Below the pieces are notes generated by a model. The model was not told the origin of the DNA, ran no database searches, and saw nothing but the letters and a program-made list of their open reading frames with translations. Below, piece after piece: positions 17,697 through 26,996 of a stretch of DNA of 64,000 nucleotides. Origin of the DNA: DASUPK01 sp963736305 (GTDB taxonomy: Bacteria; Actinomycetota; Thermoleophilia; Solirubrobacterales; 70-9); NCBI GenBank assembly GCA_963736305.1, contig CAVTOD010000005.1, positions 806,001-870,000 of the forward strand, in the 5' to 3' direction. Numbering within the stretch: position 1 is the stretch's first letter; each line of letters opens with the position of its first letter. Position numbers and translations under genes: made by a program.

Positions 17697-17708
17697 CACA
17701 CCAGTGTG
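17697..17708. promoter_or_regulatory. CACACCAGTGTG dyad upstream of the sensor kinase
   Basis: CACAC-CA-GTGTG is a perfect 12-bp dyad placed between the holB stop and the kinase start, 26 bases before the ATG. Its position and symmetry fit an operator, perhaps for the OmpR-type regulator encoded in the same operon. Confidence 0.4.
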
Positions 17709-17710
17709 AG

Positions 17711-17730
17711 CAAGAGGTAACAATCTCTTG
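17711..17730. promoter_or_regulatory. CAAGAG-N8-CTCTTG inverted repeat over the kinase ribosome site
   Basis: This 6+8+6 perfect inverted repeat contains the GAGGT ribosome-binding element in its left arm and centre. Its right arm ends in TTG, a possible start codon, 3 bases before the ATG. As RNA it would hide the ribosome site; as DNA it could be an operator. Confidence 0.42.
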
Positions 17731-17733
17731 ACC

Positions 17734-19466
17734 ATGGCTGATGATGTGAGGGGTGGGGAGAAGGGCCGCCGGATACCGATGCGGCTTTGGCTGGGCGCTG
17801 CCTTCGCCGGGGTATCGCTGATCACCGCCGCGTCCGTCTATGTCTTCGTCGATGACTCGTCCGGGCGGACCCTGCAGAGTCAGTCCGCCGACCTCGCCGT
17901 CGGCAAGACCTCGAGTCTCGCGGACGACCTCGGCAAGGTGGACAAGCTTCACGCCGCGAACGTGCTCGCCGTGGAGAACACCGGGAACTTCGAGGCATGG
18001 GCGGTCAACCGCCACGGCAACGCCCTGGCACCGGGCCAGGACCTGGCCGCTCTGGCGGCTGTGCCGCAGGAGGACGAGGCGGTCCGCGTCGCGCTGGGGA
18101 ACCGGCGCTACCGGGCGAGCCTTCCGGGGAATGTCACGGTCGCCGCCGCGCCGATCTTCGGCAAGAGCAAGGTGAGAGGCGCTGCGGTGGTCCGAGCCGA
18201 ACCGCCGCCCACGTTGACGAGGGCATTCGACCAGCTGCGCGGCGACCGGCTGAGGGCGCTCCTGATTGCAATCGCGATCGGCGTGCTGGTGGGCTTTCTG
18301 GTCTCCTCGCTGATCGCGATCCGGGTCAGGCGGCTGGCTCGCGCCGCCGAGGCGATGGCCGCTGGGAACTTCGATGTGCCGCTGCGCCCGGGCGGGAGCG
18401 ACGAGATCGGGGATCTGACCCGCTCGCTTGACTCCATGCGCGAGGAGCTCCGCGAGACCTTCACCCTGCTGGCCACCGAGCGAGATCGCCTCTCGGCCAT
18501 CTTCGACGGGCTGAAGGAGGCGGTGATCGTCGTCGGGGAGGACGGCTCCGTCCGCTTCACGAACCCGGCGGCCGACCGGCTTGTCCGCGACGGGCAGCCC
18601 GCGAGCGCGCTGATCCCCCCGCTGCGAAGAGCCGCCGAGCGCGGCTCCGCCGAGATTCCCGTCCTCTCGATCGACGGCCGGGTCTACGGGGTGCAGGCCC
18701 GCCGGGTCCCCGCCGAGCATGCGGTTCTCCTCGTCGTCCGCGACCGGACCGACGAGCTCAAGCGCGAGGAGGCCGAGCGCGAATTCGTCTCCAACGCCGC
18801 GCACGAGCTGCGCAACCCGCTCGCCGGAATCATGAGCGGCATCGAGGTGCTTCGCGGCGGCGCCAAGGACGACCCGGACGCGCGGGATCGCTTCCTCGGA
18901 AGGCTCGCGGTGGACGCCGAGCGGATGACGCGCCTGACGCAATCGCTGCTCATGCTCGCCCGCGTCGAGGCCGCCGGCGAGCGCGACGAGGCCGAGGTGG
19001 TCGATGTCTCGCTTGCCGCCGGGGAGGCCGCGGAGGCCGTCGCGGCGCCCGAGGGAGTCGAGATGCGCACCGAGGTCGAACCCGACCTGGTTGCGAAGGG
19101 GGATCCGGTGCTGCTGCGCCAGGTCATGATCGGCCTGCTCACCAACGCCTGTACGCACACCCCTCCACCCGGCACGGTTACCCTTCGCGCGGCACGGGGG
19201 AAGGAGAAGACCGTGACTATCGAAGTCCAGGACACAGGCAAGGGGATTCCCCCTGACGAGCAGGACCGCGTCTTCGAGCGCTTCTATCGGGGATCCGCGA
19301 CGCTCGAGGGCGAGGGCGAGGGCGCGGGCTTCGGCCTCGGCCTGTCGATCGCCAGGCGGATGGTCGACGTGATGAACGGTGAGATCGGGTTGCGCTCCGA
19401 GCCCGGCGAGGGAAGCACCTTCTGGGTGCGGCTGCGCGCGGCCAAGCCAACCCCGACGCCGGTCGC

Positions 19467-19470
<4 letters not shown>
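17734..19470 (+). CDS. Membrane sensor histidine kinase (HAMP-HisKA-HATPase)
   Basis: This 578-residue kinase has an N-terminal membrane helix (LWLGAAFAGVSLITAASVYV, about residues 17-36), an extracellular domain of about 130 residues, a second helix (ALLIAIAIGVLVGFLVSSL), a HAMP linker, and a PAS-like region near residues 255-350. The HisKA box NAAHELRNPLAGIM carries the phospho-accepting His near 355. The ATPase domain has DTGKGIPPDEQ and GFGLGLSIA. It phosphorylates the regulator whose gene overlaps its end (ATGA). The signal is unknown. ATG 17734 was chosen; TTG 17728 has better ribosome-site spacing. Confidence 0.9.
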
Positions 19471-20183
<713 letters not shown>

Positions 20184-20363
20184 CTAGAAGCTCAGGTGGT
20201 ATCCGCCGCGGTACCGGGCGGTGCCGCTGACGATCTGATTCGGGGGTGCGGAGCTCTGGATCGGAGGAGGCGTGAGGCTGATGCCGGTGCCGCCGGGACG
20301 CTCCTGCGCGCTCGCCGTGAGCGAGAGCTTGGCGTTCAGATTCTGAGTTGAGTTCGGTGGCAT
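20184..20363 (-). CDS. Small hypothetical protein, 59 aa
   Basis: This short frame has the normal third-position G/C bias and ends exactly next to the response-regulator stop. The peptide is Pro/Ser/Asn-rich (LTPPPIQSSAPPNQIVSG), with no signal peptide or membrane helix. GAAGAG lies 7 bases before the ATG. I do not recognise it. A longer form starting at 20462 is possible but looks less like coding sequence. Confidence 0.42.
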   Translation of the reverse strand: MPPNSTQNLNAKLSLTASAQERPGGTGISLTPPPIQSSAPPNQIVSGTARYRGGYHLSF

Positions 20364-20463
20364 CTGTTTCACTCTTCGCCGTCTTGCATCGGCCACCTTC
20401 TCCCATTCCTTGACCGGATGCCATGGGGAAAACCCCTCGACGTGAGTGCGTAGAAGACCCAAA

Positions 20464-20901
20464 TCAGAGATCGGCGAGCTTGCAGCCCACCGGGACCGCG
20501 CCGCCTGCCGCGCCGACCGGCGCGCCGGAGGTCCAGGTGTAGCGGAGCTTCGTGAAGAGCCGCCGGCCGTTGGCGCACGTCCTCGGATGGCTCAACAGCA
20601 GCTGCATCGGCGCGGTCTTCGTCGTGCCATGCACGCAGTCGGGGTCGCAGTCGTTGACCTGGCCGGTGCCGGTGCCGAGCGCTGTCTTCCGCGTCCATGA
20701 CGACCACGTCATCTGGCGCGCCCCGAGGCTGGCGTCTCCGCAGGCGATGATCACGTTGAGCGGCTTGAACTTCGCCTTCGCGCAGTTGCTGATCAGCAGC
20801 GGCCGCTTGCCGCTCGCCTCGGCCACCGGGCCGCTGGCGTCCGCCGTGGCGACGGTGAGAGCCAGGATGGCCGCGATACCGATGAGGAGCAGCGCTTTCA
20901 C
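20464..20901 (-). CDS. Secreted hypothetical protein with Cys pairs
   Basis: A GTG start at 20901, with AAGG 8 bases upstream, gives a 145-residue protein with a typical signal peptide (VKALLLIGIAAILALTVATADAS). The mature part has paired Cys (SNCAKAKF, VIIACGDASLG, NDCDPDCVHG, PRTCANGRR, VGCKLADL) and a Trp-rich centre, so it is probably an extracellular disulfide-bonded protein. I do not recognise the family. It is divergent from the NarL-type kinase gene, with a GC-rich palindromic element in the shared promoter region. Confidence 0.65.
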   Translation of the reverse strand: MKALLLIGIAAILALTVATADASGPVAEASGKRPLLISNCAKAKFKPLNVIIACGDASLGARQMTWSSWTRKTALGTGTGQVNDCDPDCVHGTTKTAPMQLLLSHPRTCANGRRLFTKLRYTWTSGAPVGAAGGAVPVGCKLADL

Positions 20902-20920
20902 CGCGCGAACCTTATCTGCG

Positions 20921-20950
20921 AACCCCCCATTCGGGGTGTCCCCGGGATGC
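20921..20950. promoter_or_regulatory. GC-rich palindromic element, copy A
   Basis: Read on the minus strand the element is GCATCCC, six bases, then ACCCCGAATGGGGGG. It resembles copy B upstream of fabD, in both the GCATCCC block and the CCCC-GAAY-GGGG core. It is centred in the region between the divergent secreted-protein gene and the NarL-type kinase gene, where an operator would be expected. Confidence 0.42.
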
Positions 20951-20985
20951 GAGGCGTAACCGGTGCGACCATGCGGGGGTAGCCC

Positions 20986-22107
20986 ATGGACGTGAGCATC
21001 AAGGAAGACTCGCTCCGCTCCGAGGCCCTCGACGTGGTCGTGCAGCTCCTCTTCGAGCTGGACGAGAAACGAGAGCTCGACGACTTCTACGACCGCATCT
21101 GCGAGGCCGTCTGCCTCCAGACCTCGATGGAGCGTGCGGTCCTCTTCCTCTACGACGCCGAGCGCAGGCTCGTGCTTCCCGCAGGCAGCCACGGCGTCTA
21201 CCGCGAGTTCATCGCCCACGGCTACGGCAGCCTCGAGGAGACGCCCATCGCCCAGCGTGCTCTCGCCGAGGACCGCGTCGTGGAGACCGACGACCTGGCC
21301 TCCGACGTTCCCGCTCGCTACGCCAACCTGCCGGGCGTCACCAAGCTCACCTGCACGCCCGTCGCGGCCACAGGCCGCTGGCTGGGCGTGATCTTCGCCG
21401 ACCGCGACGGCGAGCCGTTCGATCTGACCGCCGGCGAGCGCTCGACGATGCACGCCCTCGGGCGGACGGCCGCGCTCGCCAGCCACGTGAGGGAGGTGAC
21501 CCGCCAGCTCGAGCGGAGCCGACAGCTCTCGGACCGGATCGACCTCGCTCGCGAGGTGCATGAGCGCGTCACCCAGAGGCTCTTCGGCGTCTCGATGGCG
21601 CTCGGGTCGGACCGGCCCCTGGCCGAGGACGACCGCGAGCGCTGCGTCGCCGAGATCGAAGCGGCCCTCGGCGACCTGCGGGAGGCGCTGATCGGCTCCG
21701 CCGGCAGCTCGCTGATGGAGCTGCAGGACGGCGGGCTGCGCGCCGAGCTCGAGCGGCTGGGCCGCCAGTACAAGATGCTGCCGCTGGTCGTGGACTGGCC
21801 TGAGGGCGTCGAGGTGCCCGAGAGCCTCGAGCCGCTCGCGGTGTCGGTCCTCAACGAAACTCTCCGCAACGCCGAGAAGCACGCGAACCCCGCCGAGGTG
21901 CGAGTGACGATCGGCCAGCGCGACGGCGCCTTCGCCCTCGAGGTGCGAAACGACGGGCTGCGGCCCGCCGGCGAAGGGAGCGCCCCCGTCGGCTCGCGGA
22001 TGGGGCTCAGGCTCGCCTCCTACGAGGCGCTGCAACGAGGCGGAATGCTCGAGTACGGGCGGGAGGAGGACCGATGGCGAGTTCGCCTGGTGCTGCCGAG
22101 CGGCTGA
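20986..22107 (+). CDS. GAF-domain sensor histidine kinase (NarL-type partner)
   Basis: This soluble 373-residue kinase has an N-terminal GAF domain (about residues 20-170, with TCTPVAATGRWLGVIFADRD) and a dimerisation/phospho-acceptor helix with the His in AREVHERVTQRLFG near 191. The ATPase domain is recognisable by VLNETLRNAEKHANP near 293 and by MGLRLASYEALQRGG. No membrane segments are present, so it senses a cytoplasmic ligand or redox state. Its 3' end overlaps the response-regulator gene by 34 bp. The ATG follows GGGGGTAG. Confidence 0.85.
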   Translation: MDVSIKEDSLRSEALDVVVQLLFELDEKRELDDFYDRICEAVCLQTSMERAVLFLYDAERRLVLPAGSHGVYREFIAHGYGSLEETPIAQRALAEDRVVETDDLASDVPARYANLPGVTKLTCTPVAATGRWLGVIFADRDGEPFDLTAGERSTMHALGRTAALASHVREVTRQLERSRQLSDRIDLAREVHERVTQRLFGVSMALGSDRPLAEDDRERCVAEIEAALGDLREALIGSAGSSLMELQDGGLRAELERLGRQYKMLPLVVDWPEGVEVPESLEPLAVSVLNETLRNAEKHANPAEVRVTIGQRDGAFALEVRNDGLRPAGEGSAPVGSRMGLRLASYEALQRGGMLEYGREEDRWRVRLVLPSG

Positions 22108-22712
22108 ACGGCTCCGAAAAGCTCCGCGTGCTCGTCGTCGACGATCACGCCGTCGTGCAATGGGGGTTCCGGCTGCTCCTGGGGCGCCAGCCCTGGGTGG
22201 GGGACTGCCTCGTCGCCTCGACGTCCGAGGAGGCCGTCGACGTCGCCGGGCGCGGGCGGCCCGACGTCGCGCTGGTGGACCTCTTCCTCGGCGAGCGCTC
22301 CGGCGCGGAGCTCTGCGAGGCCCTCCGCGAGGTCTCGCCCAAGACGCGCGTCCTGCTGATCTCGGGAGCGGGCTGGATCTCGCCCGAGGCCGCCAAGGCG
22401 GCCGGAGCCGCCGGCTTCATCTCCAAGGACTGGAGCGCCGACGAGGTCGCCAACGCCGTGCGGATGGTGGGAAGGGGGATGACCGTCTACGCGCGCCAGG
22501 CCGAGGGCCCGGCGACGCCGCTCTCTTCGCGCGAGCGCGAGGTGCTCGAGCTGATCGGCGCGGGGGCCACGAACCGCGAGATCGCCGAGCGCCTCTTCCT
22601 TTCGCCCCACACGATCAAGGACCACACGACGGCGCTCTACCGCAAGCTCGGGGTCCGGAACCGGGCCGAGGCGACCCGGAAGGCCGAGCAGCTCGGGCTG
22701 ACCCGGCGCTAG
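22074..22712 (+). CDS. NarL/FixJ-family (LuxR-type) response regulator
   Basis: The 212-residue protein has a receiver domain (LRVLVVDDHAVVQWG; phospho-Asp in VALVDLFLGERSG near residue 64) and a C-terminal LuxR helix-turn-helix (LSSREREVLELIGAGATN, IAERLFLSPHTIKDH). It is the partner of the overlapping GAF kinase. The first 14 residues before LRVLVVDD are extra and a slightly later start is possible. Downstream, 95 bp with a GC palindrome separate it from the fatty-acid operon, which it may regulate (inference from position). Confidence 0.9.
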   Translation: MASSPGAAERLNGSEKLRVLVVDDHAVVQWGFRLLLGRQPWVGDCLVASTSEEAVDVAGRGRPDVALVDLFLGERSGAELCEALREVSPKTRVLLISGAGWISPEAAKAAGAAGFISKDWSADEVANAVRMVGRGMTVYARQAEGPATPLSSREREVLELIGAGATNREIAERLFLSPHTIKDHTTALYRKLGVRNRAEATRKAEQLGLTRR

Positions 22713-22725
22713 AGCGACCCCCCGG

Positions 22726-22758
22726 GCATCCCCCGAAACCCCCCCGAACGGGGGGCAT
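22726..22758. promoter_or_regulatory. GC-rich palindromic element, copy B, upstream of fabD
   Basis: GCATCCC is followed by a C-run and then CCCCCC-GAAC-GGGGGG, a near-perfect dyad ending 49 bases before the fabD start. It lies between the NarL-type regulator gene and the fatty-acid operon. As RNA it could also terminate the upstream transcript, but it matches copy A at 20921-20950, which argues for a protein-binding site. Confidence 0.45.
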
Positions 22759-22807
22759 GAGAGCTCAGCCTGTTCACCCGCCCGCCGCGCGGAGGTAGTT
22801 CTGGTGC

Positions 22808-23677
22808 ATGGACGCCAACCAGAACGCTTCAGCGATCCTCTTTCCGGGACAGGGGGTCGGCGACGCCTCGAGCCGGGAGCTCGTGGCCGATCTCCGGCCT
22901 GACCTACTTGACCTCGCCGGCGAGCTCGTGGGCGAGGGCCCGTTCGAGCGGATGTCGGAGGGCACCGCCTTCGCCCAGCCCGCCGTCTACTGCGCGTCGA
23001 TCGCCGGATACGAGCGGCTCGGCCGGCCGGCGGCGGAGTACTTCGCCGGCCACTCGCTCGGCGAGATCGGCGCCCTGGCCGCGGCCGGCGCGATCGACGA
23101 CGCCGACGGGCTTCGCATCGTCGTCGCGCGCGGGCGGGTCATGGACGACGCGGCTCGGGCCGGTGAGCCCGGCGGCATGCTCGCCGTCGGCTCGGACCGC
23201 GACAGCGCAAAGGAGCTGGCCGCCGGGCACGGCCTCACCCTGGCGAACGAGAACTCTCCGCAGCAGTTCGTCCTCTCCGGCCCCCTGACCCAGATCGAAG
23301 CGGCGGAGGCGGCCGCAAGGGGTTCGGGTGTGCGGGCCAAGAAGCTCGCGGTCGCGGGCGCCTTCCACACCGAGGCGATGTCCGCGGGCGTGGACGCCTT
23401 CCGCGGCGAGCTGGATGAGATCGAGTTCCGAACCCCGAGCGCCCCGGTGGTCTCCTCGACCAGTGCCGAGTTCTTCAAAGACGACGTGCGGGACGCCCTG
23501 GCCGCCTCGCTCGTCAGCCCGATCCGCTGGACTGCGGTGCTCGGCAGGCTCAGGGAGCTTGGCGTGACCAGGTACCTCGACGTCGGTCCCGGGAAGGTGC
23601 TGGCCGGGCTCGTCCGGCGGACGATCGACGGCGCCGAGACCGAGACGCTTGCGAGCAGGGAGTCGGCCGTTGCCTGA
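22808..23677 (+). CDS. fabD: Malonyl-CoA:ACP transacylase
   Basis: The 289-residue enzyme loads malonate onto the acyl carrier protein. It shows the ILFPGQGV opening, the nucleophile Ser in GHSLGE near residue 82, the malonate-binding Arg in VARGRVM near 105 and the catalytic His in GAFHTEAM near 188. GGAGGT lies upstream of the ATG. It is the first gene of the fatty-acid operon and overlaps fabH by about 8 bp if fabH starts at TTG 23670. Confidence 0.93.
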   Translation: MDANQNASAILFPGQGVGDASSRELVADLRPDLLDLAGELVGEGPFERMSEGTAFAQPAVYCASIAGYERLGRPAAEYFAGHSLGEIGALAAAGAIDDADGLRIVVARGRVMDDAARAGEPGGMLAVGSDRDSAKELAAGHGLTLANENSPQQFVLSGPLTQIEAAEAAARGSGVRAKKLAVAGAFHTEAMSAGVDAFRGELDEIEFRTPSAPVVSSTSAEFFKDDVRDALAASLVSPIRWTAVLGRLRELGVTRYLDVGPGKVLAGLVRRTIDGAETETLASRESAVA

Positions 23678-24722
23678 GCTCTCGCCCGGACAGCAGTGGG
23701 AGGTCGACTCCTCGCTCGTCGATCCCGAGGGGCTGGTGGCGCGTGCCACCGGCGCGGCGACCAACGGCGCGAAGCAGACCGCCGGGCCGGGCATCGCCTC
23801 GGTCGCGGCGGCGCTCCCCGAGCGGGTCGTCGAGAACGCCGAGCTGGCCGGTCCCTTGGGGGTGGACTCCGAGTGGATCTCCTCGCGGACCGGAATCCAT
23901 CGCCGCCGCCGGGTGAGCGGCGAGAGCCTGGTCGACCTGGCCGCCGAGGCCGGTTCCAACGCTCTCGCGCTCGCCGGCCACGATCCCACCGATCTCGACT
24001 TGGTCCTGGTCGCCACCTGCACCCCGGACCGGCTGCTGCCGCATGCGGCGCCGCTGGTCGCCAGCCGGATGGGAGCCACGTCGGCGGGGGCGCTTGACGT
24101 CGGCGCCGCCTGCACTGGCTTCCTCTCGGCCCTCTCTCTCGCGACTGCGCAGCTCGAGTCCGGACGGGCTCGGGCTGCGCTCGTCGTGGGCGCCGAGGTG
24201 CTCAGCAGGGTGACCGACTACTCGGACCGGCGCACCGCGGGCCTCTTCGGCGATGGGGCCGGGGCCGCCGTCCTCACCCTCGGCGGCCCCGGTCAGATCG
24301 GCCCGATCGCGCTGCGCTCGGACGGCTCGCGCGGCGATCTGATCCAGGCGTCGAACGAGGAGCGGCTCGTGAGGATGGACGGACGCGCCACCTTCCGCGC
24401 GGCGGTCGCGGCGATGAGCGACACGACGCAGCAGGTCGTCTCGGACGCCGGCCTCGCGCTCGAGGAGATCGACCTCTTCGTCTACCACCAGGCCAACTCC
24501 CGAATCATCTCCGCGGTCGGCGAGCGGCTCGGCCTGCCGGCAGACCGGGTGATCGACTGCCTCGCCGAGTACGGAAACACCTCCGCCGCCAGCATTCCGA
24601 TCGCGCTCTCGGAGGCTGCCTCCACCGGTCTGCTCCGGAAGGGATCGCGGGTTCTGCTCTCCGCCTTCGGGGCCGGCCTCACCTGGGGCGCCGGGATCGT
24701 CGAGTGGGAGGCGACGGCATGA
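23670..24722 (+). CDS. fabH: 3-oxoacyl-ACP synthase III
   Basis: This ketoacyl synthase III starts chain elongation by condensing an acyl-CoA primer with malonyl-ACP. The catalytic triad is visible: Cys148 in GAACTGFLSAL, His273 in FVYHQANSRII and Asn near 303 in YGNTSAASI. The protein has about 45 residues before the family's usual beginning (GIASVAAALPERVVEN); I used TTG 23670, but a GTG further in is possible. The stop overlaps the fabG start as ATGA. Confidence 0.9.
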   Translation: MPELSPGQQWEVDSSLVDPEGLVARATGAATNGAKQTAGPGIASVAAALPERVVENAELAGPLGVDSEWISSRTGIHRRRRVSGESLVDLAAEAGSNALALAGHDPTDLDLVLVATCTPDRLLPHAAPLVASRMGATSAGALDVGAACTGFLSALSLATAQLESGRARAALVVGAEVLSRVTDYSDRRTAGLFGDGAGAAVLTLGGPGQIGPIALRSDGSRGDLIQASNEERLVRMDGRATFRAAVAAMSDTTQQVVSDAGLALEEIDLFVYHQANSRIISAVGERLGLPADRVIDCLAEYGNTSAASIPIALSEAASTGLLRKGSRVLLSAFGAGLTWGAGIVEWEATA

Positions 24723-25519
24723 GTGCGCCGAAAACAGCCGTCGCGCCAGAGGGCGTCTCGGCGAAGCAGAGCACCGGGTCCGCACTCGTTACCGGCGCTT
24801 CCCGCGGGATCGGTGCCGCCACCGCAAAGGCACTGGCCGCAGACGGCTGGTCGGTCGCCGTCAACTACAGCCGCGACCGCGACGGGGCCGAGGCGATTGC
24901 CGGCTCGATCGAGGATGCCGGCGGGGCCGCGCTCGCGGTCGGCGCTGACGTCGCCGACCCGGCGGCGGCCGACGAGATGCTCGCCGAGGTCGCCGAGCGA
25001 CTCGGCCCGGTGCTGGTGCTCGTCAACAACGCCGGGATCACGGCGGACAACCTCTCGATGAGGCTGAGCGACGAGGACTGGAGCCGGGTGATCGACGTCA
25101 ACCTGACGGCCGCCTTCCGCCTCACCCGCGAGGCGATCGGCCCGATGATGCGGCAGCGCTTCGGCCGCGTGATCAACGTCTCCTCGGTCGTCGGCCTGCG
25201 GGCGAATCCCGGCCAGGCGAACTATGCGGCGTCCAAGGCCGGCTTGATCGCCTTCACGCGCACAGTCGCGGCCGAGGTGGCTCGCCGCGGCGTGACCGTG
25301 AACGCGGTCGCCCCCGGCCTGATCGAGACCCATCTGACCCGCGACTTCACCTCCGACGGCGCGGACGCGAACGGATCGGCGGGACTGCTCGACGCGATTC
25401 CGGCCCGGCGGGCTGGCTCTCCGGAGGAGGTCGCCGCCTGCATCCGCTTTCTCGCATCCGACGAGGCCTCGTACGTGACCGGGGCGGTGCTGCCCGTCGA
25501 CGGCGGCATGTCCGCCTGA
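24719..25519 (+). CDS. fabG: 3-oxoacyl-ACP reductase
   Basis: The 266-residue short-chain dehydrogenase reduces beta-ketoacyl-ACP with NADPH. It has the cofactor loop LVTGASRGIGAATA (about residues 22-35), NNAGIT, the catalytic Ser in INVSSVVGL and the YxxxK pair in NYAASKAGLIAF near 166-177. The C-terminus (YVTGAVLPVDGGMSA) is typical. About 20 N-terminal residues precede the family start. It sits 35 bases before acpP. Confidence 0.93.
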   Translation: MSAPKTAVAPEGVSAKQSTGSALVTGASRGIGAATAKALAADGWSVAVNYSRDRDGAEAIAGSIEDAGGAALAVGADVADPAAADEMLAEVAERLGPVLVLVNNAGITADNLSMRLSDEDWSRVIDVNLTAAFRLTREAIGPMMRQRFGRVINVSSVVGLRANPGQANYAASKAGLIAFTRTVAAEVARRGVTVNAVAPGLIETHLTRDFTSDGADANGSAGLLDAIPARRAGSPEEVAACIRFLASDEASYVTGAVLPVDGGMSA

Positions 25520-25554
25520 TCAACGCAACTGACCCGACCAAGAAAGGAGCACAG

Positions 25555-25800
25555 ATGACAACCGCAACCAAGGACCAGGTGCAGGAGAGGGTGATCTCGG
25601 CGCTCGTCGAGTTCGGCGAGGAGCCGGAGAACGTCAAGCCCGACTCGCGCTTCGAGGACCTGGACATCGACTCGCTCGACCTGGTCGAGCTCGCCCAGGT
25701 GATCGAGGACGAGTACGGCATCGAGATCAACGATGCGGACATGGACCAGATCGCCACCGTCAAGGACGTCGTCGAGTTCGTGTCCGCGCGTCAGTCCTGA
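25555..25800 (+). CDS. acpP: Acyl carrier protein
   Basis: This 81-residue acidic helical protein carries the growing acyl chain on a phosphopantetheine arm attached to Ser40 in the DIDSLDLVE motif. It lies at the centre of the operon with a strong AAAGGAG ribosome site, suited to the high demand for ACP. Its stop overlaps the fabF start by one base (TGATG). Confidence 0.95.
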   Translation: MTTATKDQVQERVISALVEFGEEPENVKPDSRFEDLDIDSLDLVELAQVIEDEYGIEINDADMDQIATVKDVVEFVSARQS

Positions 25801-26996
25801 TGCGCCGCGTTGCGATCACCGGAATCGGCGCGGTCACGCCGCTGGGCGTCGGCGCGCCGGCACTACACGAGCGCTGGGCCGCCGGCGAGTCCGGGATCGA
25901 GGACGGCCTCGGGCGCTGTTCGGACTTCGTGCCGACCGACCATTTGACCCGGCGCCAGGTGCGCCGCACCGACCGCTTCACCCAGCTCGCGCTGATCGCG
26001 GCGGCCGAGGCGATCGCCGCCGCCGGACTGGAGGAAGCGCCCTACGACCGGGCCGAGGTCGGCTGCGTGATGGGCACGGGGATCGGCGGGCTCTCCACGA
26101 TCGAGTCCGAGCACATCACGCTCCGCGATCAGGGCCAGGGCAAGGTCTCTCCCCACTGCGTGCCGCAGATGATGGCCAACTCCGCCGCCGGCGCCCTGGC
26201 GATTGAGCACGACCTGCGCGGGCAGTGCTTCGGGACCGTCTCGGCCTGCGCCGCCGGGGCCCACGCCATCGGCACCGCGGCCCGGATGGTCTCCTACGGC
26301 GACGCGATCGCCTGCGTGACTGGCGGCGCGGAATCGGCGATCACACCGCTTGCGACGGCGGCGTTCGCCGAGATGGGTGCCACCTCGGAGTCGGGCATCT
26401 CGCGGCCATTCGACCGCCGACGCGATGGCTTCGTGATGGGCGAGGGCGCCGGGGTGATGGTGCTGGAGGACGCCGAGACCGCCGAGCTGCGCGGCGCCCC
26501 GATCCTGGGGTACCTGACCGGCTACGGCGCCACCGCCGACGCTCACCACATGACCGCCCCGGAGCCGAGCGGCGATGGTGCCGCCCGGGCGATCCGCAAG
26601 GCGCTGGCCGATGCGGGGGTCGAGCCGGGCGACCTCGCCTACGTGAACGCGCACGGGACGTCGACTCCGCTGAACGACCGCTCCGAGACCGAGGCGCTGA
26701 AGACGGCCCTCGGGGACCAGGCGTTCCAGATCCCGACCTCGTCCACCAAGTCGGCGATCGGTCACCTGCTCGGCGCGGCCGGAGCCGTCGAGGCGGTGGC
26801 GACGCTGCAGGCGCTTCGCGCCAAGCGGGCGCCGCCGACGCTCAACTACGAGGAGCCCGACGAGGGTCTCGACCTGGACTACGTGCCCGGCGACGCGAAG
26901 GCGCTGCCGCTGAACGGCCACCCGGCCGTCGGGATCAGCAACTCGTTCGGCTTCGGCGGCCACAACGTCGTCCTCTGCATCGAGGCCGGGACTTGA
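25800..26996 (+). CDS. fabF: 3-oxoacyl-ACP synthase II
   Basis: The 398-residue condensing enzyme extends acyl-ACP with malonyl-ACP. The Cys-His-His triad is Cys150 in VSACAAGAHAIG, His285 in YVNAHGTSTPLND and His322 in SAIGHLLGAAGAVE. The C-terminus NSFGFGGHNVVL is the usual family end. The length is slightly below the normal 410 residues. The stop overlaps the next start (TTGA). Confidence 0.94.
   Translation: MRRVAITGIGAVTPLGVGAPALHERWAAGESGIEDGLGRCSDFVPTDHLTRRQVRRTDRFTQLALIAAAEAIAAAGLEEAPYDRAEVGCVMGTGIGGLSTIESEHITLRDQGQGKVSPHCVPQMMANSAAGALAIEHDLRGQCFGTVSACAAGAHAIGTAARMVSYGDAIACVTGGAESAITPLATAAFAEMGATSESGISRPFDRRRDGFVMGEGAGVMVLEDAETAELRGAPILGYLTGYGATADAHHMTAPEPSGDGAARAIRKALADAGVEPGDLAYVNAHGTSTPLNDRSETEALKTALGDQAFQIPTSSTKSAIGHLLGAAGAVEAVATLQALRAKRAPPTLNYEEPDEGLDLDYVPGDAKALPLNGHPAVGISNSFGFGGHNVVLCIEAGT

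Noticed and set aside
16639..19158. Very long minus-strand open frame (over 800 codons) across holB and the sensor kinase
   Set aside because: It is antisense to two well-recognised genes and its translation is Arg/Leu/Gly-rich without family motifs; long shadow frames are normal at this GC content.
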